39,942 nucleotides of DNA from Desulfobacula sp. (GTDB taxonomy: Bacteria > Desulfobacterota > Desulfobacteria > Desulfobacterales > Desulfobacteraceae), in NCBI GenBank assembly GCA_028280105.1, contig JANQML010000013.1, forward strand, positions 1-39,942, read 5' to 3'. How positions within the stretch are numbered: the first letter of the stretch is position 1; each line of letters starts with the position of its first letter. The translations under genes were made by a program, and so were the position numbers. Positions 25,945 to 35,468 of the stretch are shown in pieces. The notes under the pieces are model-generated. The model was given only the letters and a program-made list of their open reading frames with translations, ran no database searches and had not been told where the DNA came from.

Positions 25945-26999
25945 AGCAGTTTTTCAGCTGTGATCTGCAAACAATAGTGCTGCTCGACTTTCTTCCGTCC
26001 ATGATATCCCATTTTTTTTCTGAGCGGTTTATCCTTCGATAATCGGGTGAGGGCCGATACCCACTCTTTTTGTGAAGAGACTAAAAGCCCGTTTTTTTCA
26101 TGATCCACAATATCGATGTTTGCCCCGATTGCCGAAGCAATCACGGGTTTCCCACAGGCCATATATTGAATCAGTTTATATCCGCACTTTCCACGGGTCC
26201 ATGGCGTATCAGGCAGCGGCATAATGCCGGCATCAATCTGGTTCAAAAATTGACTTTCGGTTTTTTCCGACCATGCCACATCCGTGACCCTGATCTGTTT
26301 TATGTTAACGGGGCCTGCCCCCATTGTCATCAGGCATGCGCCGGCCTCTTTACCGACTTTTTTCAATGCAGATTTAACACTGTAAAGGTAGTGAGCCGTC
26401 ACAGGCGAGCCGATCCAACCGATGGTAAAAGGGTCCCCTGATTTTGAGGCACCGGTCTCTGTATGTACTGTATCAAGCGGATACCGGTCGATATCAACAA
26501 CCGTGGGCAGGATCTCAACTCTTTTTGCCCCTGCTGCATGAGCCCGGTCTGCCAGATAGGTGTTTCCTGCAATCACCAGGGTAGCATGTCTCATAATCCG
26601 ATCGATTTTCCGCCCGATGAGACGTTGTACCCACTTGTTTGGGTGTCTGTCATATCGGTGGAAAATAGCATCGTCATAATCCACTGCATACCGGATACCG
26701 GACCGGTAAAGAGAGTGTTCCGCCCAGGCCGGCAGCCATGGGAAGAGCTCGCTTTCAATCCACAACAGATCATAGTTCCGGCCGTTGACAAGTTGCAAGA
26801 TTCGCTGAAAATATCGGGTGATGATATGCATTTTTCTTTTCTTTTTTCCGGAATAAAGATCAGTTAGATACGAATCATCCAGAAGCGGAGACACATCAAC
26901 CCGGATGCCTTGTTTTCGAAGAAACGGCAGATATTGAAACGACCTGAGCCTGCTGCTGGCACCCATCCGGTCATATCGGCTAAGCAACAATATCTTCAT
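25884..26999 (-). CDS. Glycosyltransferase (GT4-like)
   Basis: A 371-residue GT-B transferase. The N-terminus KILLLSRYDRMGASSRLRSFQYLPFL is typical of a subgroup in surface-glycan loci. The donor-side domain includes TIGWIGSPVT, a GKCGYKLIQYMACGKPVIAS block and the EKNGLLV motif. It is the last of three leftward genes, and its start overlaps the stop of the methyltransferase gene (TAATG). The sugar is unknown. Confidence 0.83.
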   Translation of the reverse strand: MKILLLSRYDRMGASSRLRSFQYLPFLRKQGIRVDVSPLLDDSYLTDLYSGKKKRKMHIITRYFQRILQLVNGRNYDLLWIESELFPWLPAWAEHSLYRSGIRYAVDYDDAIFHRYDRHPNKWVQRLIGRKIDRIMRHATLVIAGNTYLADRAHAAGAKRVEILPTVVDIDRYPLDTVHTETGASKSGDPFTIGWIGSPVTAHYLYSVKSALKKVGKEAGACLMTMGAGPVNIKQIRVTDVAWSEKTESQFLNQIDAGIMPLPDTPWTRGKCGYKLIQYMACGKPVIASAIGANIDIVDHEKNGLLVSSQKEWVSALTRLSKDKPLRKKMGYHGRKKVEQHYCLQITAEKLLYLLESCAGSFSFKYPVKYH

Positions 27000-27616
27000 T
27001 ATTCTTTTTGAAGCCTCAAGGTATATTTAATTTCATAGCAGGGAACCAGATAGCAGAAAAATTCTTCATACAATTCTTTTAGATAGGTGCTCAGATTGAA
27101 GATGAACTGGAAGGTCTTTTTGATCGCCCACCGGATATAGAAAGGCCGGGGAGATTTGAAAACCAAACCAACCTCTTCAAGGATAAACAGAGTGCGCTCC
27201 TGGTAGCGGGGAACTTTCCTGGAAAAAATATCATCCCGGGCAAAGTATGAAAAACTGTAAAGTCCGAAATGGGTGGTGTGGGTATAGTCGGAATAAAAAT
27301 ACGGATTTGAAAAATGGGGCACCACCACCTCAAGGCGGCCGTCATTTTTAAGGATCCGTTCAATTTCCCGGATCAGTCCTTTCAGATCGTCAACATGTTC
27401 GAAAAAATGGTAGGCGTATACGGCGGTAATTCGATTGTCAGGGATCTCTTTTAGCACGGCATGGACATCCCCCTGAATATCAACATCGTCATAATCAAGG
27501 ATATCGATTCCAACCGCATCTTTGTGGTGTTTCCGGCTCCCGCAGCCCAGTTCAAGGACCATTTCCCCGGGAACATGGATGTTTTTTAAAATATGATGTT
27601 TGTCATTTATTTCCAT
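26999..27616 (-). CDS. Class I SAM-dependent methyltransferase
   Basis: A 205-residue methyltransferase with motif I LELGCGSRKH, acidic GIDILDYDDVD, then AYHFFEHVDDLKGLIREIERILKNDG. It has the size and layout of glycan-locus methyltransferases. It lies between a GT4 gene and a flippase gene in a leftward operon, separated from the flippase stop by about 5 bp. It probably methylates a sugar hydroxyl or an intermediate, but the acceptor cannot be determined. Confidence 0.8.
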   Translation of the reverse strand: MEINDKHHILKNIHVPGEMVLELGCGSRKHHKDAVGIDILDYDDVDIQGDVHAVLKEIPDNRITAVYAYHFFEHVDDLKGLIREIERILKNDGRLEVVVPHFSNPYFYSDYTHTTHFGLYSFSYFARDDIFSRKVPRYQERTLFILEEVGLVFKSPRPFYIRWAIKKTFQFIFNLSTYLKELYEEFFCYLVPCYEIKYTLRLQKE

Positions 27617-27621
27617 AACAA

Positions 27622-29352
27622 TTACGTATCCGTTCTTTTTTCCGGATTTTCGAGACTCTCAAGATCATTTCGGCCGGGGCAAATCCGTTTATAAAGGTTG
27701 CCTGTTTTTGTTTTGACAACCTGCCTTTCAATTGAAGTTAAAAGATAAAACCAGACAAAGCCCAAATAAGACGGCAGGAACAATAGGATATACAAGCCTT
27801 TTTGATACACGCCTGTCACGGTAAAGGCAAGATAAAATAAAAAGACTGTGCCCGGAAAAAGACCCCCCCATCTGCGATGATCCACTCTGAGTTCAACCAT
27901 TTTGATTGCGATGAAAAACTGAATCGATGTGTCAACGGCAAGCCGCACGGACCAGGCAACTGAGGCGCCTACGATACCGTAGTAATGGGTTAAGACTAAA
28001 AATCCGGCCAGATAAAACGGGATTTGAATCAGGTGCAGCTTGGCAGTGATGTCCGGTCTGCCCGCCCCCTGTATCAATGCATAGGGGACCTGGCCGAGAC
28101 AGAGAAAAAAAACGCCCAGACAGAGAAACTGCATCACCAGGCCGCTTTCCCGGGCAAAGGCCGACCCCAGCCAGATATAAAGCCCGTCATAAGATAAAAG
28201 CGTGAGGAGCAGACAGAGGGGAAAGAGCAGGATGAACACGGATTTAACACCGGTGGAGAAGATGTCGGCAGCCCTCTCTTTATCCCCTGCATAGGCAGAT
28301 GAAAAAGCCGGGAAAAAGACAGCCATCATCGCACCGGAAACCAGGGTCAATTTCGTGACAATCTCTCCCGGTGTGGCGTAATAGGTAACGGCAGCAACGG
28401 AAATCATCCCGCTGATAAAAAATCGATCCACGTAAACCAGAATGGGACTGATGATATTGGTGACGGTCATCCATCCGCCAAATTTCAATAATGCTTTGGC
28501 GGTCTGTTTTTCAAAAAACATGCCGTTTAAAAGAGAGGGAACCAGTTTAAAACAAAAAAAGGCCTGAACCATGCAGGCAACCATGCGCCCGGCCAGGAGC
28601 AGTGCGACAATATGAAAGAGGCTCACGGAAAAAGACAGGATCAATACCGGTGCGACAAAGGTAAATATGCCAAGGGGAATGCGTACAACATTGGTCAGGT
28701 CAAACCGCTGATATGCATCCAGGACCCCTCTTAGAGCGATGCTGATGAGGATCACCGGTACAAAGCATGCAATAAGGAAAAAAGCATCCCGGGTCTCTTT
28801 TTGTATATCCACCGGGATGTTCAGGCCCGAAGTTGCCAACCAGGGCAGACACAGGGCTGTTCCGGCACTGACAATGATTCCAAAGGCCCCCATCACCACC
28901 AGGCAGGTCCGGATTAAAACCGGGATTTCCGCCTCCTTATTTGAGCCCAGTTTTTCCGCCACCAATTTGATCAAAGCCCGGCCCAAACCCAGATCGAACA
29001 GGCCGATATAGCTTATTAACACCCAAACCAGGGTCAATACGCCGAATCGGTCCGTACCCAGGCCTTTAATCAGGACGGGAATGGTGAAAAGAGCAACAAA
29101 GAGAGGCGCTCCGTAGCCGACAAGATTCAGGATGGTGTTGCGGGCAAGGAGACGGCCGCTGGTCAGATCCCTGATTTGTTCCTCTCTTTTTTTGAATCCG
29201 CTCAATTCTATATTCAGATCCCAAACTTTTTTGATAAAATACCTTCTTTCAGCCGGGTTTGGTGTTCTACCCGGAAATATGAGTGACTTTACATTGGAAC
29301 CGATCTGAAAACAAGATCCGGTCCCCGGATATGAAGAAAAAAACCGATTCAC
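27622..29352 (-). CDS. Polysaccharide flippase (Wzx/MATE-like, MVF superfamily)
   Basis: An integral membrane protein with about 12-14 hydrophobic helices, beginning near the TSGRLLARNTILNLVGYGAP segment. It matches oligosaccharide flippases that move undecaprenyl-PP-linked oligosaccharide across the inner membrane. The longest frame gives 576 residues from a GTG at 29352, but the first about 65 residues look unlike the family and have no convincing ribosome-binding site. The real start is probably internal, so an N-terminus between 29352 and about 29160 is uncertain. Its presence beside an ABC exporter (Wzm/Wzt) in one locus is unusual. No Wzy-like polymerase was recognised. Confidence 0.8.
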   Translation of the reverse strand: MNRFFSSYPGTGSCFQIGSNVKSLIFPGRTPNPAERRYFIKKVWDLNIELSGFKKREEQIRDLTSGRLLARNTILNLVGYGAPLFVALFTIPVLIKGLGTDRFGVLTLVWVLISYIGLFDLGLGRALIKLVAEKLGSNKEAEIPVLIRTCLVVMGAFGIIVSAGTALCLPWLATSGLNIPVDIQKETRDAFFLIACFVPVILISIALRGVLDAYQRFDLTNVVRIPLGIFTFVAPVLILSFSVSLFHIVALLLAGRMVACMVQAFFCFKLVPSLLNGMFFEKQTAKALLKFGGWMTVTNIISPILVYVDRFFISGMISVAAVTYYATPGEIVTKLTLVSGAMMAVFFPAFSSAYAGDKERAADIFSTGVKSVFILLFPLCLLLTLLSYDGLYIWLGSAFARESGLVMQFLCLGVFFLCLGQVPYALIQGAGRPDITAKLHLIQIPFYLAGFLVLTHYYGIVGASVAWSVRLAVDTSIQFFIAIKMVELRVDHRRWGGLFPGTVFLFYLAFTVTGVYQKGLYILLFLPSYLGFVWFYLLTSIERQVVKTKTGNLYKRICPGRNDLESLENPEKRTDT

Positions 29353-29449
29353 TTGCCGTTGGATAGGGTTCCGTGATAATTAACCATCCAAATCCATTTG
29401 CCGGCGTCGATCCCAATCAAATGAAAAAAAGAGTATATACGAATAAAAC

Positions 29450-31414
29450 ATGTGTGGAATAACCGGGTTTATATCATTAAAAGCAGATTCAAAAGCAGAT
29501 CTGACTGCCGCCATTGAACGCATGACCCGGCGGCTCAGCCACCGGGGCCCGGATGACCAGGGGGTATTTGTTGATGAGAAAGCAGGTGTGGCCCTGGGAC
29601 ACCGGCGTCTCTCCATTATTGATCTCTCCAAAAACGGCAGGCAGCCCATGACGTCGGCATCCGGCCGGTTCGTTATGGTTTACAACGGTGAGATCTATAA
29701 TTACCAGTCCCTGGCAAGGGAACTGGATCAGTATGGGGTTGTCTGGAAGGGATATTCCGACACAGAAGTGCTGTTGGCCGGTTTTGAGATCTGGGGCATG
29801 GAGAAAACACTGAAGAAAACCAACGGTATGTTTGCCCTGGCGCTCTGGGATAAAGAAAAACGGTCGCTCTTTCTCGCCCGGGACCGGATGGGTCAGAAGC
29901 CGCTGTACTATGGGTATCATCAGAATTACTTTTTTTTTTCATCAGAAATAAAAGCGCTTAAGGCCCACCCATCCTTTCATCCGGAAATAAGCCGGGATGC
30001 TGTCATCCGATTTTTGAGATTTTCGTATGTCCCGACACCGTATTCCATATACAACGGAATACATAAATTAACACCCGGCACCTCTGTTGAGATCCCTTTT
30101 CACTGTCTGAACAATCAGCAGATACTCCCGCCCCAACCGTACTGGGATCTTAAAAAGATCGCACTGGCCGGTATCGCAAATCCGTTCTCTTGCAGTGAGA
30201 ATGACATGCTTGACCGGTTGGACCGGGTGCTTGCAAAAGCGGTCTCCCGCCGGATGATCTCAGATGTGCCGTTGGGGGCATTTTTATCCGGAGGAATCGA
30301 TTCGTCATTGATCGTTGCCCTGATGCAGCAAAACAGCACCCGGCAGGTGAAAACATTTACCATTGGATTTGGTGAGAAAGCGTTTAATGAAGCAGATGTT
30401 GCCCGGGCTGTGAGCCAGGCACTCAAGACAGACCATACTGAATTGTATCTTACGCCCGGGCATGCCCTGGAAGCCATTCCGGTATTGCCCGGGTTGTTTG
30501 ACGAGCCTTTTGCCGATTCATCCCAAATCCCTACATTTCTGGTGTCAAAAATGACAAAATCCCATGTGACCGTGGCGCTTTCCGGGGATGGCGGGGATGA
30601 GATGTTTGCCGGATACAATCGCCATTTCTGGGGCCGGTATTTATGGGAGAAGCTCGAATGGTTTCCCGTGTGGTGCCGGATCCTATGCAGCCGTTTAATG
30701 AAGGCTGTTCCAGCCAAAACATGGAACCGGTGGTTTGATCGCCTCAATCATGGTTTGCCCGGCAGATATCGGCAGCACCGGGCAGGGGATAAATTGTTCA
30801 AACTGTCCCAGGTCATGACGGCCTCGGACCGGAATGAGTTTTATTATCTCTTAACCTCCTGTTGGAAAAAACCGGCTGCCATTGTTGTCAACGGTAACGA
30901 ACCGGATCATCCTGCCAATCGCTTCCATGATCGGCCTGCCATTTCGGATTTCACCCAATGGATGCAATACATTGATATGAAAACCTACCTGTGTGACGAT
31001 ATCATGACCAAGGTCGACCGGAGCAGCATGGGGAACAGCCTTGAGGCCCGCTCTCCTTTCCTGGACCCGGAGGTGGTGGCCTTTTCCTGGCAGGTCCCCA
31101 TGGCGCTTAAAATCAGCCGGACAGAGGGTAAGATTCTTTTGAAAAGACTGCTTGGCCGTTACATTTCAAATGATTTGATCGACCGGCCTAAAAAGGGATT
31201 TGGCGTGCCCATTGACGACTGGCTTAGGGGGCCGCTTAAGGAATGGGCCCGGGATTTGCTAAATCCCAGGCGGCTGAGTAACCAGGGCATGTTTCAGGCG
31301 GGTCCCATACAAACCATGTGGAAGGATCATCTTTCCGGCCGGAACAATTATCAGTACCATCTGTGGAATGTATTAATGTATCAGGCATGGGCAGAATACT
31401 ATGGACACGGATAA
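29450..31414 (+). CDS. asnB: Asparagine synthase-type glutamine amidotransferase
   Basis: A 654-residue class II amidotransferase. Cys2 after Met1 (MCGITGFIS) is the nucleophile of the N-terminal glutaminase domain. The C-terminal synthetase domain has the ATP-pyrophosphatase loop LSGGIDSS (about 279-286) and the SGDGGDEMFAGYNRH block. Copies in O-antigen loci (for example WbpS in Pseudomonas) are thought to amidate uronic acids rather than make asparagine. Context supports that here. A run of ten Ts lies in-frame around 29930-29939. It overlaps the next GT gene by 14 bp. Confidence 0.88.
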   Translation: MCGITGFISLKADSKADLTAAIERMTRRLSHRGPDDQGVFVDEKAGVALGHRRLSIIDLSKNGRQPMTSASGRFVMVYNGEIYNYQSLARELDQYGVVWKGYSDTEVLLAGFEIWGMEKTLKKTNGMFALALWDKEKRSLFLARDRMGQKPLYYGYHQNYFFFSSEIKALKAHPSFHPEISRDAVIRFLRFSYVPTPYSIYNGIHKLTPGTSVEIPFHCLNNQQILPPQPYWDLKKIALAGIANPFSCSENDMLDRLDRVLAKAVSRRMISDVPLGAFLSGGIDSSLIVALMQQNSTRQVKTFTIGFGEKAFNEADVARAVSQALKTDHTELYLTPGHALEAIPVLPGLFDEPFADSSQIPTFLVSKMTKSHVTVALSGDGGDEMFAGYNRHFWGRYLWEKLEWFPVWCRILCSRLMKAVPAKTWNRWFDRLNHGLPGRYRQHRAGDKLFKLSQVMTASDRNEFYYLLTSCWKKPAAIVVNGNEPDHPANRFHDRPAISDFTQWMQYIDMKTYLCDDIMTKVDRSSMGNSLEARSPFLDPEVVAFSWQVPMALKISRTEGKILLKRLLGRYISNDLIDRPKKGFGVPIDDWLRGPLKEWARDLLNPRRLSNQGMFQAGPIQTMWKDHLSGRNNYQYHLWNVLMYQAWAEYYGHG

Positions 31415-32534
31415 ACGAGTCGTTTTTCTGGTAACCGAGGATTGGTATTTTTACTCCCATCGGATGCCCATTGCCAGGGGATTGATCAAATCCGGGTGCG
31501 AGGTGGTTTTACTGACCCGGGTGAATCAGCACAAGGCCCGGATTGAGCAGGAAGGTGTTAACGTTATCCCCCTTGGCCTTAAACGGGAATCCAAAAATAT
31601 AATTTTTGAAATAAAAGCGGTTATTGAAATTGCTCTTCTCTATCGGAAATTGAAGCCCCACCTGGTTCACCACGTGGCAGTCAAACCGATCTTATACGGA
31701 TCCATTGCCGCCATACTGACCGGGGTGCCGAAAGTCGTGAATGCCTTTGCAGGCCTTGGATTTATTTTTTCAGAGAAAAAAAAACAGATATCCCGTTTGA
31801 TTCGGTGGGGCTTTATCCAGGCATACCGGTCGGTTTTTATGTCCGGAAAGATCCATGCTATTTTTCAAAATCCGGAAGACAAGGCATTGTTTGAGCAGCT
31901 TAAGATTGTGAATAAAAAGCAATCAACCCTGATCCGGGGATCAGGGGTCGACCCGGAGCAATACCGATGTATAAAAGAGCCCAAAGGAACGGTTACTATC
32001 CTTTTTGGTGCCCGGATGCTGTGGGACAAAGGTGTAGGCGAACTCATCCGGGCCGCAAGGATTTTAAAAAAAGAGGGCCTGATTTTTCGGGTGATTCTGG
32101 CCGGAGTTCCTGATCCCTCCAATCCCAATTCAGTGGATACACAGACACTTAGGAAATGGCATGATCAGGGGATTGCGGAGTGGTTTGGATTTCAAACGGA
32201 TATGGCCAAACTCTTCTCTCAGGTGCATATTGTAACTCTTCCATCCTACCGTGAAGGGGTGTCAAAGTTTTTGATTGAAGCCGCATCCTGCGGCAGACCC
32301 ATTGTCACCACCGATACTTCCGGATGCCGGGAGATTGTTGTGGACAACAAAAACGGGTTCCTTGTGCCTGTAAAAGATGCTGAGGCACTTGCCGGTGCCC
32401 TGTCAAAACTGATCTGTGACCCCGGTCTTAGAAAGAAAATGGGTAGCTGCGGCAGGATCATGGTTCTCCAATCATTTTCCGATAAAATCGTTGTTGAAAA
32501 AACCTTGGCGTTCTATAGGCAAGTATGGAATTGA
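31401..32534 (+). CDS. Glycosyltransferase family 4
   Basis: A 377-residue GT-B transferase with VFLVTEDWYFYSHRMPIARGL at the N-terminus. The VHHVAVKPILYGSIAA and NAFAGLGF segments are typical of PglA/WbpZ-like enzymes. The C-terminal half has FGARMLWDKGV and the LPSYREGVSKFLIEAASCGRPIV donor-binding EX7E region. The start lies inside the end of asnB and the end overlaps the next gene by 10 bp, so the block is translationally coupled. It probably adds an early sugar to the primer made by the downstream transferase. Confidence 0.86.
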   Translation: MDTDKRVVFLVTEDWYFYSHRMPIARGLIKSGCEVVLLTRVNQHKARIEQEGVNVIPLGLKRESKNIIFEIKAVIEIALLYRKLKPHLVHHVAVKPILYGSIAAILTGVPKVVNAFAGLGFIFSEKKKQISRLIRWGFIQAYRSVFMSGKIHAIFQNPEDKALFEQLKIVNKKQSTLIRGSGVDPEQYRCIKEPKGTVTILFGARMLWDKGVGELIRAARILKKEGLIFRVILAGVPDPSNPNSVDTQTLRKWHDQGIAEWFGFQTDMAKLFSQVHIVTLPSYREGVSKFLIEAASCGRPIVTTDTSGCREIVVDNKNGFLVPVKDAEALAGALSKLICDPGLRKKMGSCGRIMVLQSFSDKIVVEKTLAFYRQVWN

Positions 32535-33502
32535 TCTCTCTTTTGTTTTATATGATATGTGCGGCAGTATTTGGCGGCGGCGGAGCCTGTTTGATTGCCC
32601 GGTTCGGGGCCAGGCTGAATATCCTCGACCGGGCCAATCACAGAAGTTCACACACCGGTGCCGTACCAAAGGGCGGGGGGATCGGTATATTGTTCACATT
32701 TGTTATAGTGGCCGTTCAGACCGGTTTTTCAGCCGCATTCTGGGTACCGGCCGTGGCTCTTTCATTGATCAGTTTTATGGGGGACCGGGTCGATCTGTCT
32801 GTTAAATTGAGACTGGGTGTTCAATTCTTTTGTGCGGTCATCGTTCTGGGTGGTTTTTTTGCGTCCGTCGGTTTAACCTGTTTTTATCTGCTGCCCGTTA
32901 TGGCTCTTTTTATTGTGGGGACGGCCAATATTTACAATTTTATGGACGGGATAGACGGTATTGCCGGGATTACAGCCGTCAATGCCTTTGGATTACTGGG
33001 AGGATATGCATATAAAATCGGTGCTGGTGAGCCCTATATGGTTCTGGCCCTGGCGATGTCGGTTTCCTCTTTTGCCTTTTTGTTTTTTAATTTGCCAAAA
33101 GCCCGGGTCTTCATGGGGGATGTCGGCAGTGTGCTTTTGGGCTTTGTTTTTGCTTCAATGGTCGTTTTTCTCTCCGGGAACATAATCGATTTTTTCTGTA
33201 TGTCCGGGTTTTTGTTTCTTTTTTATATGGATGAAATCACAACCATGGCAGTACGGTATAAAAACGGAGAGTCTCTCACAAAAGCCCACCGCAAACATCT
33301 TTATCAGCTCCTGGCAAATGAGATGGGTGTTGCCCACTGGAAAATTGCCGTTGGATACGGTCTCTTTCAATGGGGGATCGGCCTTTCTGTTCTTTTTTTC
33401 AGGTCCCATGGAATGGGTTTGATTTTATTATTGTATACGGTTTACACTATCTTGTTTTTTATTTTTTCCAATTCAGTTAGAAAAAAGGTGCTGATCCAAT
33501 GA
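32525..33502 (+). CDS. Undecaprenyl-phosphate sugar-1-phosphate transferase (WbpL/WecA-like)
   Basis: A 325-residue polytopic PNPT-family transferase with about 10-11 helices, which loads a HexNAc-1-P on undecaprenyl phosphate to start glycan assembly. Conserved blocks are NHRSSHTGAVPKGGG, NIYNFMDGIDGIAG, RVFMGDVGSVLLG and the cytoplasmic HRKHLYQ. The usual DD pair of the second cytoplasmic loop reads Gly-Asp here (SFMGDRVDLS). It sits directly before a WbpM-like dehydratase, as wbpL does before wbpM in Pseudomonas, which supports a QuiNAc/FucNAc-type substrate. Confidence 0.87.
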   Translation: MELISLLFYMICAAVFGGGGACLIARFGARLNILDRANHRSSHTGAVPKGGGIGILFTFVIVAVQTGFSAAFWVPAVALSLISFMGDRVDLSVKLRLGVQFFCAVIVLGGFFASVGLTCFYLLPVMALFIVGTANIYNFMDGIDGIAGITAVNAFGLLGGYAYKIGAGEPYMVLALAMSVSSFAFLFFNLPKARVFMGDVGSVLLGFVFASMVVFLSGNIIDFFCMSGFLFLFYMDEITTMAVRYKNGESLTKAHRKHLYQLLANEMGVAHWKIAVGYGLFQWGIGLSVLFFRSHGMGLILLLYTVYTILFFIFSNSVRKKVLIQ

Positions 33503-35394
33503 AAATAAGGATTTCCAGAAATTTATATATCATCCTCTGCCTGGACATTCTTCTGATCGCTCTCTCTTTTTATGTGGCTCATCTCTTTCGGTTTGATTTT
33601 ATGATTCCACCGTGGGCAATGGATAAATTCTATTCCATGCTGCCCTATGTTTTAATCGTAAAAATATTTTGTTTCTATTTTTTTGACCTCTACAAAGGGA
33701 TGTGGCGATACACGGGTTTAAATGATCTGCTGAATGTTGTGAAGGCCTGTGTGAGCAGCGGGCTGATCATTGTTGTTCTCATCCTGTATATAAACCGGTT
33801 CGAAAATGTTTCCCGGTCTGTTTTTATCATTGACGGATGCCTGACGCTGATCGCCATTGCCGCCCTAAGAGTGGCAACCCGGCTGGTATTTGAACAATTT
33901 ACCGAGAATGTAAGTGTCCAGGATATAAAAGATGTTTTTTTAAATATGTTTAAGGTGACACCCGGACATAGCCGGGGCGTTCTGATCATCGGAGCCGGGG
34001 ATTGCGCTGAAAAGATCTGCCGGGAGATTCGTGAAGATGCGGCTTTGAAATATCATGTTATCGGTTTTTTAGACGATGATATCTCGAAAATCGGCCGGAA
34101 AATTCACGGCATTGCCGTGATAGACACGATAGATGCCCTGAATCAGGTTACGCATACATCCGGTGTGGAAGAAGTTATCATTGCCATCCCTTCATTGCGG
34201 GCCGAAAGAATGCGGCAGATTGTGGATCTGTGCAAATCATCTGATATCCTTTTTAAAACCGTTCCCAGTATGGGCGAGTTGATAAATGGAAAAGTGACCG
34301 TCAGTTCGATACGGGATGTTGAGTACCGGGACCTGTTGGGTCGGGAACCGGTTGAACTTGAAAAAGAGAAAATCGGTTCCTATCTGGGGGGGAAAGTTGT
34401 CCTGGTGACCGGCGGGGGCGGTTCCATCGGAAGAGAATTGTGTAAACAGATCTGTATCTTTAAACCTGAGAAAATCATTCTTTTCGAAAGAGGAGAGACC
34501 CCCCTGTACGATATTGATCTGGAATTAAAAGAAAAGTTCCCGCATATCCGGATCATACCGGTTCTAGGGGATATCCAGCACAAAGAGGAGATCGTCTCTG
34601 TATTTAAGAGATACCACCCGGATATCATCTTTCATGCCGCCGCCTATAAACATGTGCCCATGTTGGAGCTTCATCCACAAAAAGCATTTGAAAATAACGT
34701 CATCGGGACTGAGAATTTAGTGGATGTGGCAATAGAATTTAAGAGCTTTAAATTTGTTCTGGTCTCAACGGATAAAGCCGTGAATCCGGCAAATGTCATG
34801 GGTGCCAGCAAACGGATTGCAGAAATACTCCTCCAGAAAATAAGCCTGGATAAGAGGTTGAGAACCCGTTTTATCACGGTCCGGTTTGGCAATGTGATCG
34901 GCAGTGCCGGCAGTGTGATTCCATTGTTTAAGGAGCAAATCAAGCAAGGCGGGCCCGTAACGGTTACCCATCCGGAGATGACCCGGTATTTTATGCTGAT
35001 CCCTGAGGCCTGTCAGTTGATCCTCCAGGCCGGTGCCATGGGAAAAGGCGGGGAAATCTATGTGCTTGAAATGGGTAAACCGGTGAATATCAGTGATATG
35101 GCAAAGGATTTAATCCGGTTCTCCGGATTTGAACCTGGCGTTGACATTGAAATCCAGTATGTTGGATTGCGTCCGGGGGAAAAATTATTTGAAGAGCTCA
35201 TCACGGCGGATGAGTTTGTTGTGCCGACCGCGCACCCTAAAATTATGGTTTTAAACAGTGAAACAAATGATTTCAAATCTTTGGATAGGGATCTGGATCA
35301 ATTAAAACAGATTTGCCGGGAAGACCCGGACACCGGCAAAATTAAACAGGGCATACAAAAAATTGTTCCAGAGTATCAAGACGGATCCCATTAA
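33499..35394 (+). CDS. Membrane-bound UDP-HexNAc 4,6-dehydratase (WbpM/PglF-like)
   Basis: A 631-residue protein with four N-terminal membrane helices (to about residue 130) and a first NAD-binding fold (IIGAGDCAEKI, about 160). The C-terminal SDR domain has GGGGSIGREL at about 304-313. The catalytic segment is STDKAVNPANVMGASK. Here Met replaces the usual SDR Tyr ahead of Lys, as known for WbpM and its relatives. It converts UDP-GlcNAc to the 4-keto-6-deoxy sugar that feeds QuiNAc/FucNAc synthesis. Last gene of the glycan locus; a terminator follows. Confidence 0.92.
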   Translation: MKIRISRNLYIILCLDILLIALSFYVAHLFRFDFMIPPWAMDKFYSMLPYVLIVKIFCFYFFDLYKGMWRYTGLNDLLNVVKACVSSGLIIVVLILYINRFENVSRSVFIIDGCLTLIAIAALRVATRLVFEQFTENVSVQDIKDVFLNMFKVTPGHSRGVLIIGAGDCAEKICREIREDAALKYHVIGFLDDDISKIGRKIHGIAVIDTIDALNQVTHTSGVEEVIIAIPSLRAERMRQIVDLCKSSDILFKTVPSMGELINGKVTVSSIRDVEYRDLLGREPVELEKEKIGSYLGGKVVLVTGGGGSIGRELCKQICIFKPEKIILFERGETPLYDIDLELKEKFPHIRIIPVLGDIQHKEEIVSVFKRYHPDIIFHAAAYKHVPMLELHPQKAFENNVIGTENLVDVAIEFKSFKFVLVSTDKAVNPANVMGASKRIAEILLQKISLDKRLRTRFITVRFGNVIGSAGSVIPLFKEQIKQGGPVTVTHPEMTRYFMLIPEACQLILQAGAMGKGGEIYVLEMGKPVNISDMAKDLIRFSGFEPGVDIEIQYVGLRPGEKLFEELITADEFVVPTAHPKIMVLNSETNDFKSLDRDLDQLKQICREDPDTGKIKQGIQKIVPEYQDGSH

Positions 35395-35468
35395 CAAAAT
35401 CAAGAATGAACCTTGGTTGGATAAAAAATACTAAAAAAATTCCTCTTTTTTTATCAATTTTATGTAAA

